NCBI GenBank assembly: GCA_003255025.1 | Contig: QANY01002375.1 | Span: 1,893,109 to 1,957,108 of the forward strand | Source: Datisca glomerata | Lineage: Eukaryota; Streptophyta; Magnoliopsida; Cucurbitales; Datiscaceae | Direction of reading: 5' to 3' | Length of the DNA: 64,000 bases | In this document: piece after piece, positions 1 through 13,039 of the stretch | Numbering within the stretch: the stretch's first letter is position 1 | Layout: every line of letters starts with the position of its first letter | Program-made: the position numbers and the translations under genes | The notes under the pieces: generated by a model | What the model saw: the letters and a program-made list of their open reading frames with translations, nothing else | What the model was told of the DNA's origin: nothing | The model's database searches: none

Positions 1-63
1 TTCTCTTTCTTCTTCTTCTCCTCCCATTTCTTATGAGTATTACAATTATAATTATTATTTTTG

Positions 64-94
<31 letters not shown>

Positions 95-598
95 CATTAT
101 TATTTTGTTTCTCTCTTATATAAAATAGTCGTGGCCTCACCCTTATTTTTTGATGGTGTAAATTCAAACACTTTGTAATTTTTTTGAATTTTTTGTTATG
201 ACCACAACTTTAAGAAATTGGAAAATTTGCAAACTATAAAGAAAGTTAAGTGAGCAAATGTGAAGCACAAAGAACCTGTGTGGTTTAAAGTGTGAATGCA
301 TCCACGTGTGAAGATGAGAGGAACTTTACTAATAAATAAAGATAGTACAAAAAATGTCAAAAATATTTACAAACTCAAATCTCAAAAACCTCAATATTGA
401 ACTAAAGTAGAGTCTTAGAATATTCGTAGGCCATACCTAAATATCTACATAGATGGTATGATTTGGTACAATACAAAAGGGGATATGAGAGTCTTATTTA
501 TATAGAAAATTAAGAGAACATGACTACTAAATAACTTACGTTGGACAAAAGAAAAAGGCACACATTTGAAGCCACGCCATAACAAATCTCCACCTTGG
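1..598 (-). mobile_element. copia 3' LTR (partial) with polypurine tract
   Basis: Read on the minus strand, a purine-rich tract (AAGGTGGAGATT, about 585-598) is followed at once by TGTTATGGCGTGG, the usual polypurine tract plus TG start of a plant copia LTR at about 584. A TATA-like TATATAAATAAG lies inside the LTR on the same strand. The far end of the LTR is not defined and may lie outside the window. The 60 bases from 599 to 658 look like the last codons of an RNase H domain and then break off where the next LTR begins at 659. Its LTR start differs from both neighbouring families, so it is a third copia lineage. Confidence 0.6.
66..104. repeat. (TAT)n microsatellite
   Basis: An AT-only trinucleotide run of TAT/ATT with one C interruption, next to a CT-rich stretch at 1-30. 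No coding potential. Confidence 0.9.
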
Positions 599-658
599 CT
601 TCAAATTGCACGCTAATCTTCAACACTAGATTTCTTTAAAAATCTTCTCCAAAATAGT

Positions 659-2472
659 TGTTGGATCAAGTTTTAAAATTTGAAGAAAAATCAATGAACC
701 ACGAACGGTTCGTGGGCGAAAAATAATTTTTTTCCACATAAATCATTTAATCATATTAAATATTAAAACCATACTTACGATTATACATACTTAGTTAAAT
801 GTATTCAATAGAGGTAAAAACGATTTATACTTTATGTTGTATCGGGGAATTTCTGACTTGGTGAAATCCTATTGATTGTCTTTTTGCTCTTCGTTCCTCG
901 TAGAACTCGAATCAGCATTCACACCAACAATCACTCGTAATATTTGGAAGTATTTCTCAATCGGATGTTGATCATGAATTGAGTGTGGGTTCTCAAAACA
1001 ACTAGAGAAGAAAAATTAGATTTTTTTTTCTCCTGTATGTATTTTGACAGCAACTAGGGGGAGGGAGAGAAACTGTGTTTTCTCTACTTTGTATAATCAC
1101 ACATTGTGTTAGGCTTAGGAAAGCAACCCTATTGTTATCCATTATATAATAATCATGAAATTTGCACATATACTCATATATGTTAAATTACCAAATATTC
1201 ACCCTATAATATTTACTATTTCCAAAAATTACATATCTTCTTAGAGTCAATGTTGTGTCTAAATTCATCAATCTAAACTGATAAATTAAATCGATCACCA
1301 TCAATTAATTAATTGATTTCATTTATTTACTAATTATCCAATAATTAAAAATAACTAATTAATTAATTTGAACATTAATTACTTATACATTGGTCCAAAG
1401 TACATTTTTGGTCCGACTGGTATTATTTTTCATTCATATCCTTATGAGCTACTCCTGAGACCGAATGAACCCACATGAATAAAGCTATAGGACTCAAATA
1501 CTCAGTGAATTTATCGCCATAATTCCTGACCTATTTAGTCCTGATATCGTACGACTCCTCTATAGGTCCGATGCCAAATCAACTATCGATTCATCAGCGC
1601 TACATTTTCAGTTAGTGCAAATAAATATTTTAATTTCACGGTCCATATAATATTTTAACATATTAAACATTCGTGAATGTCAGTAACAAGAGCGAGTGTA
1701 AAACTACTATTTTACTCCTCTAGTGTCTATTTCCTTAACTCTTTTATTAACTGTGAATAAGAAAGACACAATAATGAATTGTCTCATACAATTCACCATG
1801 TCTTATTCAATGAGTCATTTCATCGAATACTTGACCAAATTAATTTATTCACACACCCATCAATAAAACATAAGGTGATATTGTTGTATTTGCAATCTCG
1901 CTATGAATTTCTATATATGTGAATCACGCTACTCGAAGATAGTTGAATCATGATCCTAACAGCCGACGTACTGTATGAAAATTCGAACTCACTCCTTTGG
2001 CATATCAAATATTGTAACTAACTAAATCAAGTTTTATATACACCTCAAGATTAAAGTGATTACAGAAATACCCTTATAAGTGTAACAATTAGATTTAGAG
2101 CTAGATAAATGGCTTTCTAAACTAATTGGTTATTGGTCTATTCAACATATTCCACAACATGTCTAGGTCAACCGTTAGAGTCACCACTCCCATGTCCTGA
2201 GATCGGTATAATTTGGTTCAACCTAACAGTCGTAATCGAACTTGATTGTCTAGTCGATCTTAAGACTATGAATAACAGAAGAGTTGTTTGGAAGATCCCT
2301 CTGTCTTTCCTCTTCTCACGTTGACAATAGTTCTCTTGAGTAAATTATAAACACATTTTAATTAATAAAAAATTCCATTCATTCATTAAATTCAGTAATA
2401 CAAAATATCAGAGAAATAACTAAATAATCATAAATAGTTATTACATCTTATTTTATGGATATAATTCCAACA
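659..2472 (-). mobile_element. family I copia 3' LTR, full length
   Basis: On the plus strand it begins TGTTGGATCAAG and ends ATTCCAACA, so on the minus strand it runs TG...CA with matching TGTTG/CAACA tips. A minus-strand polypurine tract (AAGTGGGAAAA) abuts its right end at 2473-2483, which fixes the boundary and shows this is the 3' LTR. Related copies, whole or partial, occur at 4830-5412, 45885-46390, 46651-47775, 52113-53013 and 59062-60961. About 1.8 kb is long for copia and like the large-LTR lineages. Short ORFs inside it are chance. Confidence 0.85.
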
Positions 2473-4170
2473 TTTTCCCACTTGTACTAAAGTATGCATG
2501 TACAATCTCGTATCACATGCCCTCCAGATGATCATCAAAGACTTTACTACTTAAAGTCTTCGTGAATGGTGCCAGATTGTTGAGACAACATCTCCACGCT
2601 GAACAATCTCTCTAAACGGATGATACTTATGCTCTATGTGTTTGGATATTTTGTGGCTCATTGGTTCCTTCGAATTCGCTATACCCCCACTGTTATCTCA
2701 ATAAAGTGTCATGGGCTTGTCATCTTTTTAGAATGACTTCCAGAGTTTTCAAGAACTTTCTAAGCCACATAACCTCGTTTGCAGCTTCACATGTGGGTAG
2801 TGATCACATACTTAAAGTTTGCAATGGACCATCTCTTGCAAGTCTTTTAATTGTATCCAGGCTGATGTGGCCAAGATGTAAGTGCCGCAAATAGGTTGGA
2901 TCAGTTGAGATTTAAACCTTTTACTATCGCTTTGTAAATCAGTATTTAATTCAGTGTCACATATTATTGGAACTATTGGTTTTATGTAAAATAATTTATT
3001 TATCAAACGTACTTTCTAAAAATATCAATATCTTTATCAATTAAATTCAAACTGAATCCTTGCTCAGTTAAACTAGCTACTGAAATAAGGTTCTTCCAAA
3101 AAATTAGGATATAATAAACATCATGTAAAATCATAAAACTGTTATCGAATGACAATTTAATAGTTCCAACAAATACAACTGATACTAGAGCTCCATCTGC
3201 CCAATGGTAGCTGAACTCTCCCTCGTCTAGCCTTCTGATTCTCCTGAACTTCTGCATGGAACATCAGATATAGTTAGTGGCTGCAGAGTCTACAATCCAC
3301 AAAAAAGTAGAGTCAATCACATAACATGCCTCAGTAACAAGTACTATACCTTTAAATCTCAACTCCTTGAGATAGTCTGGGCAGTTGCGTTTCCAATGGC
3401 CAGTGGCTCAACAATGATGACACTTGTCTTTCAACTTGTCCACTTTAGCAATGCCCTTACTTTTCACAGCTTTCGTGTTCTACTTCTTAGCCTTCTTCGG
3501 ACCCCTATTGTGTTTCATTTTGGCGCTAGAGGTGGAAGGCTTGCTTTTAGTCAAGTTTGTCTCTCCAGTCTTCCTCTTGCCCTTCAGGTATAGGGTCTCA
3601 GTAGCTTGCAATTCCTTGATTATCTCAGAAAGTGAATACCCCAACTTATTCATCGAATAATTGAGTTTGAAGTTCTTAAAAATGCCATGTAGAGTCTAAA
3701 GGATCATATTTCTACCTCAGCACGCATGATCTCCATCTCATTCAGATAACTGATTATCAACATTATATATTCTCTTACATGAGTTCCATGTTTCATCCTG
3801 CAGTTCATGAAGTTTCACACATCAGACTGTTTGGTTTGATGACACTGATCTACGAACATTCCGGTGATGTTCAACATCATATAAGCGACAATTTCCATGT
3901 TCTGATGTTGTTGTTGCAACAAGTTGCTAACTGAAGCCAAGTTGTACCACCTGGGGATTTCATCAGAATATAGCCAAGAAGCATAAGCATCATTTTCCTT
4001 TTGAGTCGATTCAACAATAGGCTTAAAGGGACAATGGGTGGTGAGCACAAACTCGTTCTTTTCTACCATCAACATGATATCAAGATTACATTTTCAATCC
4101 ACGTAATTTTCAACAGTAAGTATATTCGTGTTTAAGATAGTTGAGAGTGGTGATAGCGAAATGATTACTG
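2473..4170 (-). pseudogene. family I copia gag-pol remnant with internal pol deletion
   Basis: Reading down the minus strand: gag begins near 4163, where the normal ATG is ATT, and shows TILN...ENYVD, with one in-frame stop, then VEKNEFVLTTHCP and QQQHQNMEIVAYMMLNITG. A degenerate zinc-knuckle/protease region follows (about 3260-3650), then the post-protease block LDEGEFSY...NLISVASLTEQGFS (3003-3257), then a GAG-pre-integrase scrap near 2790-2890. At about 2790 this jumps directly into the C-terminal part of RNase H (AANEVMWLRKFLKTLE...), which runs to the polypurine tract. Integrase core, reverse transcriptase and most of RNase H are missing. There are many stops and frameshifts, so it is dead and cannot move on its own. 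Confidence 0.85.
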
Positions 4171-4829
4171 AAAATAATAAATAAAGCAGTATAAATAAAT
4201 ACTCAATCATTTAGAAAAATATGATGCATGATGCAAATACTTAACTATTAAAAATACAATAAAAATATCTTTTCCATGATGTTACAATCAGCAACGATAG
4301 TTTATCTTATCTAAAGACAACATCTAAGCTACCTCTTATCACATCGGGACTTATCTCGTTTGGCTAACGCTTCTCAAGATGTCACTACATCTAGCTTAAC
4401 CAATTATCAATAATTTTGGTCACCTTAGCCCCATTTACTAGCTCCTATGAGGGATTCCAATGTGTTTCGGTCTAAGTATTTAACCAACGCATCGACTTTA
4501 AAAGTTGTCATGAACTAACAGTACGTCTAGGAACGGTCCTGCCTTATCACTTTCTTTACAAGCTTTAGCTTCTTAAGCAACTTGATGACTTAAAGTGACG
4601 CGATTCCCAACTTTCTCCCATTGAAGAGAGGACTGCCAATGCGGCTCTAAACCATTACTCGTGCCATGATCAAGTTTGAGTTGGAGACCTTGTGAATGTT
4701 TCAACGTAAACGACATTCCCACTTAGTTTTTGAGAAACTAGATTTTTCATGTTTTTTCAAAAATTATAACTCTTTACTAATTTGGAAAAACAAGTTTTGA
4801 AAATTATAAAATTTAATTTTATAACTTTT
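4171..4829 (-). mobile_element. family I copia 5' leader (truncated)
   Basis: Non-coding sequence between gag and the 5' LTR remnant. It matches, in the same or opposite orientation, the leaders at 47800-48463 and 57292-57880, including the blocks around CTTCTCAAGATGTCACTACATC and the tRNA-primer-proximal AT-rich end. The primer binding site and the U5 end of the LTR are deleted at the right edge. Confidence 0.7.
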
Positions 4830-5412
4830 ATGAATCACTTAACTCCAACATAATTGAATCACGATCCTAATAGTTGAGGTATTGTCCAGCAATTCGAATT
4901 CACTCCTTTGGCATATCAAAGATTGTAACTAACTAAGTCAAGTTTTGTATTCACCTCAGAATTATGGTAATTATGAAAATATTGATACCCTTATAGGTGT
5001 AACAATTAGATTTAGAACTAGATAAATAGTTTTTTTCTAAACTAATTGGTTACTGGTCTATTCAACATGTTCCACAATGTGTTTAGGTCAACCAATAGAG
5101 TCTTCACTCCTATGATCCAAGATCAGTATCATTTGGTTCAACCTTACAGTTATAATCGAACTCGATTACCTAGTCGATCGTAAGACCATGAATAACATTC
5201 TGAACTATTTCAGAAGAGTTTGTTTGGAAGTCGCCTCTGTTTTTACTCTTTTTAACTTGACAACAGTTCCAGGACTTGAGTAAATTATAAACACACTTTA
5301 ATTAATAGAAAAAATTCATTTATTCATTAAAGTCAGTACTACAAAACGTCAGAAAAATAACTAAGTAATCATAAATAGTTATCAGACCCAACTTTATGGA
5401 CATAATTCTTAC
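4830..5412 (-). mobile_element. family I copia 5' LTR, U3-side fragment
   Basis: It matches 1920-2472 of the full LTR in the same order, including the block around TCTATTCAACATGTTCCACA, and ends at TAATTCTTACA, a mutated form of the TAATTCCAACA end. The other two thirds of the LTR were lost together with the primer binding site. At 5413 the sequence changes abruptly to a different copia RNase H, so this is the element's outer edge. Confidence 0.8.
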
Positions 5413-6640
5413 AGTAGCCACAAATCACTTAGTGTAAATACCAATAAAGTCCAGGCAAAGATAGAACTTGCGAACCATAATAGACTTAGTCATCATATTA
5501 TAACAAACAACAGTAGCATTCTGCTGAAGTCCAAAATCAATAACCAAATTCCTTAGCCAAATTGCTTCTTTCACTGCTTCACCTACTGCCATGCACTCTA
5601 CTTCTATAGTAGACAACGCTATTATAGACTGTAGAATAACCTAACTAATGTTACAACCAGAAGTGTGAACATATAACCAGACATAACATCTATTATCAAG
5701 ATCACCAGCATAGTTAGAGTCGAGAAAACCAGCAACACCGCTACTACTAGTGCTGCTAGTCGAGTAAATGGACTGTCCCTAATATTTTAGCTGACACGAG
5801 CGCACCACTGTCAACTCTAAAAATGACATTGCCACTAAGCATACATGGTTAGTGGCTCCTAAATCAAGTATCCAGGATGAAAAATCATATTTCACTAAGC
5901 AAGCTCCAAGTACAACTAAATCATATTTACCTTTCTATTTCAGCTCGGAGAGATACTTGTTATAGTTTCTCTTCCAATGATCTTCAACCCACAGTGGAAA
6001 CATTTTCCGTTGGGCTTGTTGTCGTTCTTGTTCTTCTTAACTTTCGGTGATGTCTTGACTTTATTTCCTCTTTTGTTCTTACTCCGTCCTTACCATTGTT
6101 CTTCTTCCTTTTCTTGGTCTTAACAATATTAGAAGAATGTTTTTGCTTAACAACATTTGCATCGCCCTCTTTGGTCATTCTAAGATTGAGTGACTCAAAA
6201 GTTTGTTGTTCACTCAACAATTGAGTTATGTTGAATTGTAACTTCTTCATAACATAGTTGGTCATGAATGTAGAAAAATATGGTGTGAGCGACTCAAGTA
6301 GAATGTTAATTTGAGTCCACTCATCAATGGTCGCCTCGTGTACTTCTGCCTCGTGCATTATGTTGATCATGTTTAAAACAAGTTGTCGCACAGAAGTACC
6401 ATTTCTCATCTTAGTCGTCATATAGCTCCCAGTGACCTCATGAAGACTTTGATCAGAATATTGTCGAAACATCGCCTGTAGAGATTCCATAATCTCAGAG
6501 GCAGTCTCCATGGTTTCATGCTTGGTTCTTAGAACATCATTCATCACAAGCATGTAGCACTTCGCCTTATTGTTTGATATGATCCAAGCATCATATTTGT
6601 CCCTAACATTCTTAAGGACATTAGCAGCGGACCCTCAGGA
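5413..6640 (-). pseudogene. family II copia gag-protease fused to RNase H remnant
   Basis: On the minus strand, 6553-5984 is one open frame of 189 residues: a copia gag with ETASEIMESLQAMF, the TGSYMTTKMRNGTSV block and IDEWTQINILLESLTPYF, followed by a lysine-rich tail and a zinc-knuckle start (CFHCG) near 5990. Next comes a protease-like ILDLGATNHVC-type block (about 5840-5880). At about 5770 it jumps straight to RNase H: an SNYAGDLDNR-like motif, ALSTIEVECMAVGEAVKEAIWLRNLV and a FYHARTKH-equivalent near 5470. Integrase and reverse transcriptase are absent. The RNase H is cut at 5413 by the neighbouring family I element. Confidence 0.85.
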
Positions 6641-8183
6641 CATTCTTCAGTAAAATAAACTTATGGTTCTCACAAATCAGCATTAAGTTCATATTTGATT
6701 TTCAACGTACAAATTTTCACAGTGTTGTAATAATGATGGAGACCATATGTTACATTGACATGTAAACCTTCTCTCACTAACTATTTTAGGATTATGTGTT
6801 ACCATTTTAACTAATTAGTTAATGCCAAACTAATCACTAGTTAAAAATAATAACTCTATGAATATTTAATAATCAGTTATGCCAATCTCATTGGTCTACG
6901 TTCATTTTAACCTTCTAAAGTGCCTAAATCATAATTAGGTGAACTTATATTAGCTAATTAATTATTCATCAAACTTTAATAAAACTCTTTTACTAAAGTC
7001 AGTTTTCATAAATGTTACTATAGCTCTTAGTGTGATGTGATTATCAAGTTTTAACTAATTAAAACCTAGTAATTTACATGCAATTGATTTCACAAAATAA
7101 TACATATAAACATATTAGGATAATTCTAATAAATCATGTTTCTACAGATGAAATGCTTGATCATATAAAACCATGTGAGATTTTCATGTATGTCATGTGA
7201 TCGATTAATGCATGGATATGTTATCAAACATAACAATTAAATAAATATTTAACAATTAAATAAAATAACAAAGAACCGAGTGACTATTGGGTATTTTTAA
7301 ATTACAACTTTGAAATAAAAAAATATTATTACAAAGCAAACTTCAAGAATACATATTTTCCAAATATTACATTCTCCTCCTGATATCCATCTTCATAATC
7401 TTCAAACTTTAAACAAAATCCTATTTAGTTGGGAAAAATTATTGTTCTCAATTAAAATTAATTTCTATAATTATCCCTCTAAAAATAGTTGATTTTGACG
7501 TAGTCAAATAAATATTTTAATTGATTTGGTCAAGCCCAATCGACCTATTAATTTCTAATTTTCAAAAAATTAATAATTAATAATTAATTTTAAAATTTAA
7601 AAGGATAATTGATAGATTTAGGGTTATCATAAAACTTTACAGTGATACAATTTTTTTGTATCATGGTTTGTGCGAAACTTCCCTAAATGTGACAACAGTT
7701 GTCACCTATCACTATCACTACCAGATTCGCTGCAGCCACCGACTGCTGCCATCGGCTACCGACCACCAATCGCTACCGCAATTCCGGTGACATTACCAAT
7801 CAACCTTGATCCGCGGCACTAACGCCGAAAATCCAATTTCAAGTGCCGGCACCAGAATTCTGAAAAAAATCCTATTTCTTTTCTTTTTCCTCCACTGTTC
7901 ATCTCGTGCATTCTTCGTCTTCTCGCGATTGAAAAAATTACAATAAATATTCAAAATAAAATTAAAAAGTTCCTGCACCCCAAAATGACTTACACAAGAT
8001 CTAAGAAAAAATTAAAAGAATCAAGTATAACCCGATAATCACCATATAATTGATCCGTTATTTTACATACATTCAAAAAATATAACCATCCATTCATTCA
8101 TACATATATCATATTATATGAATAATAAAAAAACCCACACATCATTTAACATATAAATATATAAAGACTGTTATGATACCACT
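6641..8183 (-). mobile_element. family II copia 5' leader with primer binding site
   Basis: About 1.5 kb of AT-rich non-coding DNA between gag and the 5' LTR. At 8170-8181 the minus strand reads TGGTATCATAAC, two bases off the plant initiator tRNA-Met primer site TGGTATCAGAGC, two bases inside the LTR end. That position and match identify it as the primer binding site. A short GC-richer patch lies at 7735-7860. The 61-residue ORF at 7793-7978 (minus) resembles nothing I know. Confidence 0.7.
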
Positions 8184-10405
8184 TGTTGGTTGTCGCGGCG
8201 CGTGCGCGGTGAAAGCGTGTGGCTCGAGGCCGTTTAAAAATTAAACTTTTAATAAAGATCAAATATATTAATAAAACAAAACTTGTGCAACGCCACGATA
8301 ATCAAATAAATTTTTTTTATTGATTTTTTTTTTCAAATCAGTCAGGATCCATTATATATTTATAGATAAAATCTACAACACATAAGGTTAGAAATCATAA
8401 AACTCTTATAGTCTATATCAAGCGTCATTGCAAAACCGATCGATCCTCCATCCCACAAAATCATTCCTCGATCCTCCATCCCACAAAATCATTCTTCGAT
8501 CCTCCATCCCACAAAATCGTTCCAACGATTAGTAGACTCCGAGATCCACACCAAGATCTTCTAAGTAAATTCTCAATGCATTAAGACGTGTGTGGGCACG
8601 TAAAATATTATAAGATATTTTTTCTGTCTCTAGATGTACTCAACACATGAGATTTATAGATTTTTTAAGAATGACTTTAGTGAGACGATTCTTTAAAAGA
8701 ACACGATAATTATTCTTTTAAGAGTTTTGATTAACTATTAATCACAGAGAAAAATCACTCTGACACCAATTGTGTTCTCAATTTAAATTTTTTAATAAAC
8801 TGATTAACCCATTCATCAACGAGGCCATTAGAATAATATTTGAAGATTTTTAGATAATGGCGTATCCAATTTTTAGGGATAAAACTGAATTAATATTTAA
8901 TTATAAAATTATCAATTACAGTGGGACCCACTACTACGGCACTACAGTGAGCCGTGAGGTAGAGCAATGCCTCACCGCACCACTATAGTGTCGTGTGGCA
9001 TTACAGTAATCCATGTCAATCTCTACTGTCCAATCAGTGATTAACACGTGACAATTACTACAAATTAAATATTTATTTTAATCAAAAAAATATCTAGATT
9101 AGTTAATTTAAACTTAACATATATAATTATCCCTACAACTAACTTATCTATTATTTCACAAATAATAGATTTAGTTGATTCAAATTATTATCCAACAATA
9201 ATTTAATTATCTAATTTCATAAATTAGATATTATGTCTCACTTATCGATAATTAAAAAAATAATTGATAATTATTTATATATATAATTTCTGAAATATAT
9301 AAATTATATATATATAATTTAATTAATTAATTAATCACACATAATTATGTACTTACTTTAGAATAGTTGTTTTTGCAAGTCAGTCATTTTCTTATATCCT
9401 GAATCATTCACACCCTACACTGCATAGTACGGAGGTGACTTGAGGACCATGAACCTATAATCCTAAGCTCTAATAAACCGTATTATTAATTAAACTATTT
9501 ATTTAAATAATCTTATTTATTAATTTCATTATTTTTCTACTGTAAATTTGGAATTGAACTCTTAGTGATTATAGAATGTATTTACAGAGTATTCTCATGT
9601 AGTCCACTAATATAATCATTTCATGTAGTTCTGTACTCGAATTATTGGTTCGTAAATTAGAGCTGATCAAAATTATCATTTTACCCTTCTAAACACCTAT
9701 TGTTATAATCTTATTATAAATTTGTACTCAATAACTATTCAGTTCCAGAATTAACACTTAGTGAACCAATTACGATCCGTTAGGAAAATTTGGATTCTAA
9801 ATCTTACAAGATCATGTAAAACAATCAATTTGAAAATGCTGTAAGAATGAAATGTCACAATATTTTTTATACATGTAAAAGTGACGGAAAAGAAAGAATA
9901 TCGTTTACATATCCACCTAGTATTTTGACTTTTTTAGAAATGATAAAAAGAAAGATATCTATGTCCATAACGGAAAAATTATTTTCAGCCATCCATATCA
10001 CTGAATCTCCAAAATAAAAGTCATTATCTTATTTTACAAACAAACTTTAACGAGTAAATCAAAAGATCAAGTAGACAGACATATGAATTCATGACTACTC
10101 AGGATTCAGATTTATCTACACATGATTATTGAATTGATGTGTATTAAATCTTTATGATAAACGACACATTGATAAATATAATTCACATCGGTCCAGTCAT
10201 ATATAATCTCATTATATAAAGTACATTCTTTAATATGTCTATATACATCATGAGCCAGATCTAGATCACATGCATTCATAATACTTAGTGAACCGTACTC
10301 ACAATTTTATCATTATCTATAATCTTAATCTTCTCGTACCAATACAAGATCATAGTCTCATTAATGAATATTGAATTTTCAAATATTTATATAAATTATT
10401 CAACA
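8184..10405 (-). mobile_element. family II copia 5' LTR
   Basis: It starts TGTTGGTTGTCGCGG beside the primer binding site and ends TTATTCAACA at 10405, so both tips are TGTTG/CAACA. The right edge coincides with the start of recognisable LINE coding sequence. At about 2.2 kb it is a long LTR. It contains a 28-bp minisatellite at 8441-8523. No matching 3' LTR is in the window; the left side of this element was removed or separated at 5413. Confidence 0.7.
8441..8523. repeat. 28-bp minisatellite, three copies
   Basis: Three near-identical units beginning CGATCCTCCATCCCACAAAA at 8441, 8469 and 8497, inside the family II LTR. Confidence 0.92.
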
Positions 10406-12660
10406 ATAATTTAAAAAAATAATTGTAAGAAAAATGTATTTTTTATTAAATTTCATATCAAAATGTCGGTACACATGATTTGAGGGTATAACCTCGACAC
10501 AAGGTTTAAAGGATAGAGGAAGAGGAATCCAATTATCCTTGGAAATTTTGACAAAATTCCTATCACCAATCCGCCACCGAGATCCCTTCATTAAGATCTC
10601 CCTACCCCATAAAATACTTCTCCGTATGAGGGAGGGATTTCGACCTGCTTTAGCATCAAACATGGAATTATATTGAAAATATCTACCTTTTAAAACATGA
10701 GCCATCAAAGAGTTTGGGTTAGAGATTAATCTCCAACACTATTTTTCTAGGATAGCCTGACTGAAAAGTTGTAAATCTTTGAACCCCAACCCCATGAGAT
10801 TTAGGAGCACATAAATTAGACCAAGCATGACAATGAATTTTCTTTCTCCCATTGTTAAATCCCCACAAAAAAATTTGCACACAACATGTAGCTCCTTAGA
10901 TAAAGACACAAGAAGCTTGAATATACTCATATAATAATTAGGAATTGCTACCTGCACTATAAAATAAGGACTCCTTCCAAGCTTGAAATTTCTTACAAAC
11001 CCGATCCATGATACTTGCAAACAAAACACGCTTGTTCCTGCCTGCCATTGAAGGGAGACCCAAATATCTTTCATGGCAATGCACCATGGGGATATTTAAA
11101 ATAGCTTTGATTATGCTTCGTTCTCCATCTCCTATATTTGGGCTGAAAGAGAGCATATTTCTCCAAATTTATTTTTTGGCCCGAAGGAGCTTCATAATCC
11201 TCCAGAATAGCTTTAATGGCAATAACTTCCCTCTCATTAGCTCTAGCAAAAAGAATACTATCATCCGCATTCCTGATGACCGAAGCTAAACCCCTCAGCA
11301 CACAAGATAAACATGTACGAAGATAATTGATCTCTTTGTCTTAATCCCCTACTAGGTTTAATGAAACCTCTAGGTTTCCCATTGATTAGGTATGAGAAAG
11401 AAACACTAGAGATGTATTTCATAATTTTGTCAATCCATGCAATTGCAAAACCCATACTTTCCATCATATTCCGTAAGAAATTCCACTTGACTCTGTCATA
11501 GACCTTACTCATGTCCTTACTTGACTCTGTCATAGACCTTACTCATGTTGAGTTTTAGCGCAATCTGTCTCTACCTACCTCTTCTCATATTCTTAATATA
11601 ATGAATACTTTCGAACCCCAGTATAAAATTATCTGAGATAAGTCTCCCTAGAATAAAAGTACTCTGATTTTTTGAAATCATCCCATCAAGAATTGGTCTC
11701 AACCGATTGTTAATAACTTTTCTAATTATTTTATAAGAAGCATTGCATAAGCTAATTGGGCGAAACTCCGTAAACTTTTATGGATTTTGAGTCTTCGAAA
11801 TGAGAACAATATGAGTGTGATTTAGTGCTTCCAACGGGGTATCATGATTAAGAAAGCACGTTGCAGCAATATCATGACCCACGATATCCCAATATTTTTG
11901 ATAGAATAGCACAAGAAAACCATTTGGACCCGGAGCCTCTGCCAAAGAGCGGACTTGATCTCTTCAACAGTAAAATCTGCGCACAATTCTTTATTCATGC
12001 CGTCCGTAACTGTTTTGGGAACATGCTGGGTGATTTGAATAATTTTCTATTTTGTTGGGTTTGTAGATGAAAAAAATCTCCTCAAAGTAGTTCTGGGAAG
12101 TGCATTCAACCACTTTACTATCTTCAGACCAATTCCCCAAGTTGTCCACAATTCCCACAATCCGATTCCTCTGTTTTCTATACAAAGCTTTCGAATGGAA
12201 CCATTTTGTGTTACGATCTCCCCATTTCAGCCAGTTTTCACGAGACCGTTGCTTCCAGAAAATTTCCTCAGCCTCCCTCAAATCATCCAGCTCCTTCTCT
12301 TACATTTAATCAGATTTAGCTTATTAGGGGAAGCATCCTCCATCATCAATTTATCTACATCTCTGGATAGTCTATCAATCTTCTTACTAAAATTCCCGAA
12401 TTTGGATTTCCCCCATTGACCGAACTTGTTTCCACAGTTAGCTAATTTTTCAATCAGATTATTAGCATTATCGGCAGCAGAACCCGGAGTCCAGCAATTA
12501 TTAACGAATTCAGCAAAGTTAGCGTGTTGTGTCCAGCATTCTTCAAATTTAAACCTCCTGGCTCCTCTATTTCTCCTGTCAAAATTTTCTCTGATTTCCG
12601 GCCACAATCGAAGCTCAATTGCACGGTGATCTGAGTGACTGAACTCCAAGTTTGAAACAG
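10406..12660 (-). pseudogene. LINE (plant L1-type) endonuclease end and reverse transcriptase remnant
   Basis: Minus-strand pieces in the order expected of LINE ORF2. 12649-12280 starts with SDHRAIELRLWPE, the last catalytic motif of the apurinic-like endonuclease, followed by the linker. 12281-11991 has the WLKWGDRNTKWFHSKA box. 11533-11261 has VYDRVKWNFL and the GLRQRDQLSSYMF box. 11301-11071 has NADDSILFARA in place of the catalytic FADD motif, then SGQKINLEK. 11156-10938 has RYLGLPSMAGRNK. 10708-10400 has GREILMKGSRWRIGDRNFVKI of the zinc-binding reverse transcriptase C-terminal region. Frameshifts and stops separate the pieces, and a short direct repeat around 11500-11545 adds damage. 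Both ends are truncated and there is no poly(A) tail. Confidence 0.9.
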
Positions 12661-12674
12661 CCGCGTTATTGAAT

Positions 12675-12860
12675 ATATAAAATGGTATAGATTTTCATAA
12701 CTTTTCTTTAATTAGTATTTTAAACTTGATAATTAATATGTTAATATTCTATTACTATCTCAACTATATAAAATGGTATATATTTTCATAACTTTCTTTA
12801 ATTATTATTTTAAACTTGATAATTAATATTTTAATATTCTATCATCATCTCTAAAATTTT
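12675..12860. repeat. Two-copy tandem repeat, about 91-bp unit
   Basis: ATATAAAATGGTATA...ATTTTCATAACTTT...TTAATATTCTAT occurs twice in direct order, offset by 91 bases, with few differences. It is AT-rich and non-coding. From 12861 to 13040 I see nothing further. Confidence 0.85.
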
Positions 12861-13039
12861 ATTAATCCAAGTCTAAAAAATATTGGTAGGCCGGCCTACA
12901 ACTATTATATAATAGCGAACTGTGAAAAGAAAATTTTGAAAATGATTCGAATACAAGAATAATAAAAAATTTCAAAAAAGAAAGTTATGAAATTTTGACA
13001 AATTTTCATATGTATATGGTTTCACGTCTCAATAATCCC

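Noticed and set aside
1..2472. The copia LTR at 1-584 as the missing 3' LTR of the family II element
   Set aside because: LTRs of one element start alike; this one begins TGTTATGGCG while the family II LTR begins TGTTGAATAATTT.
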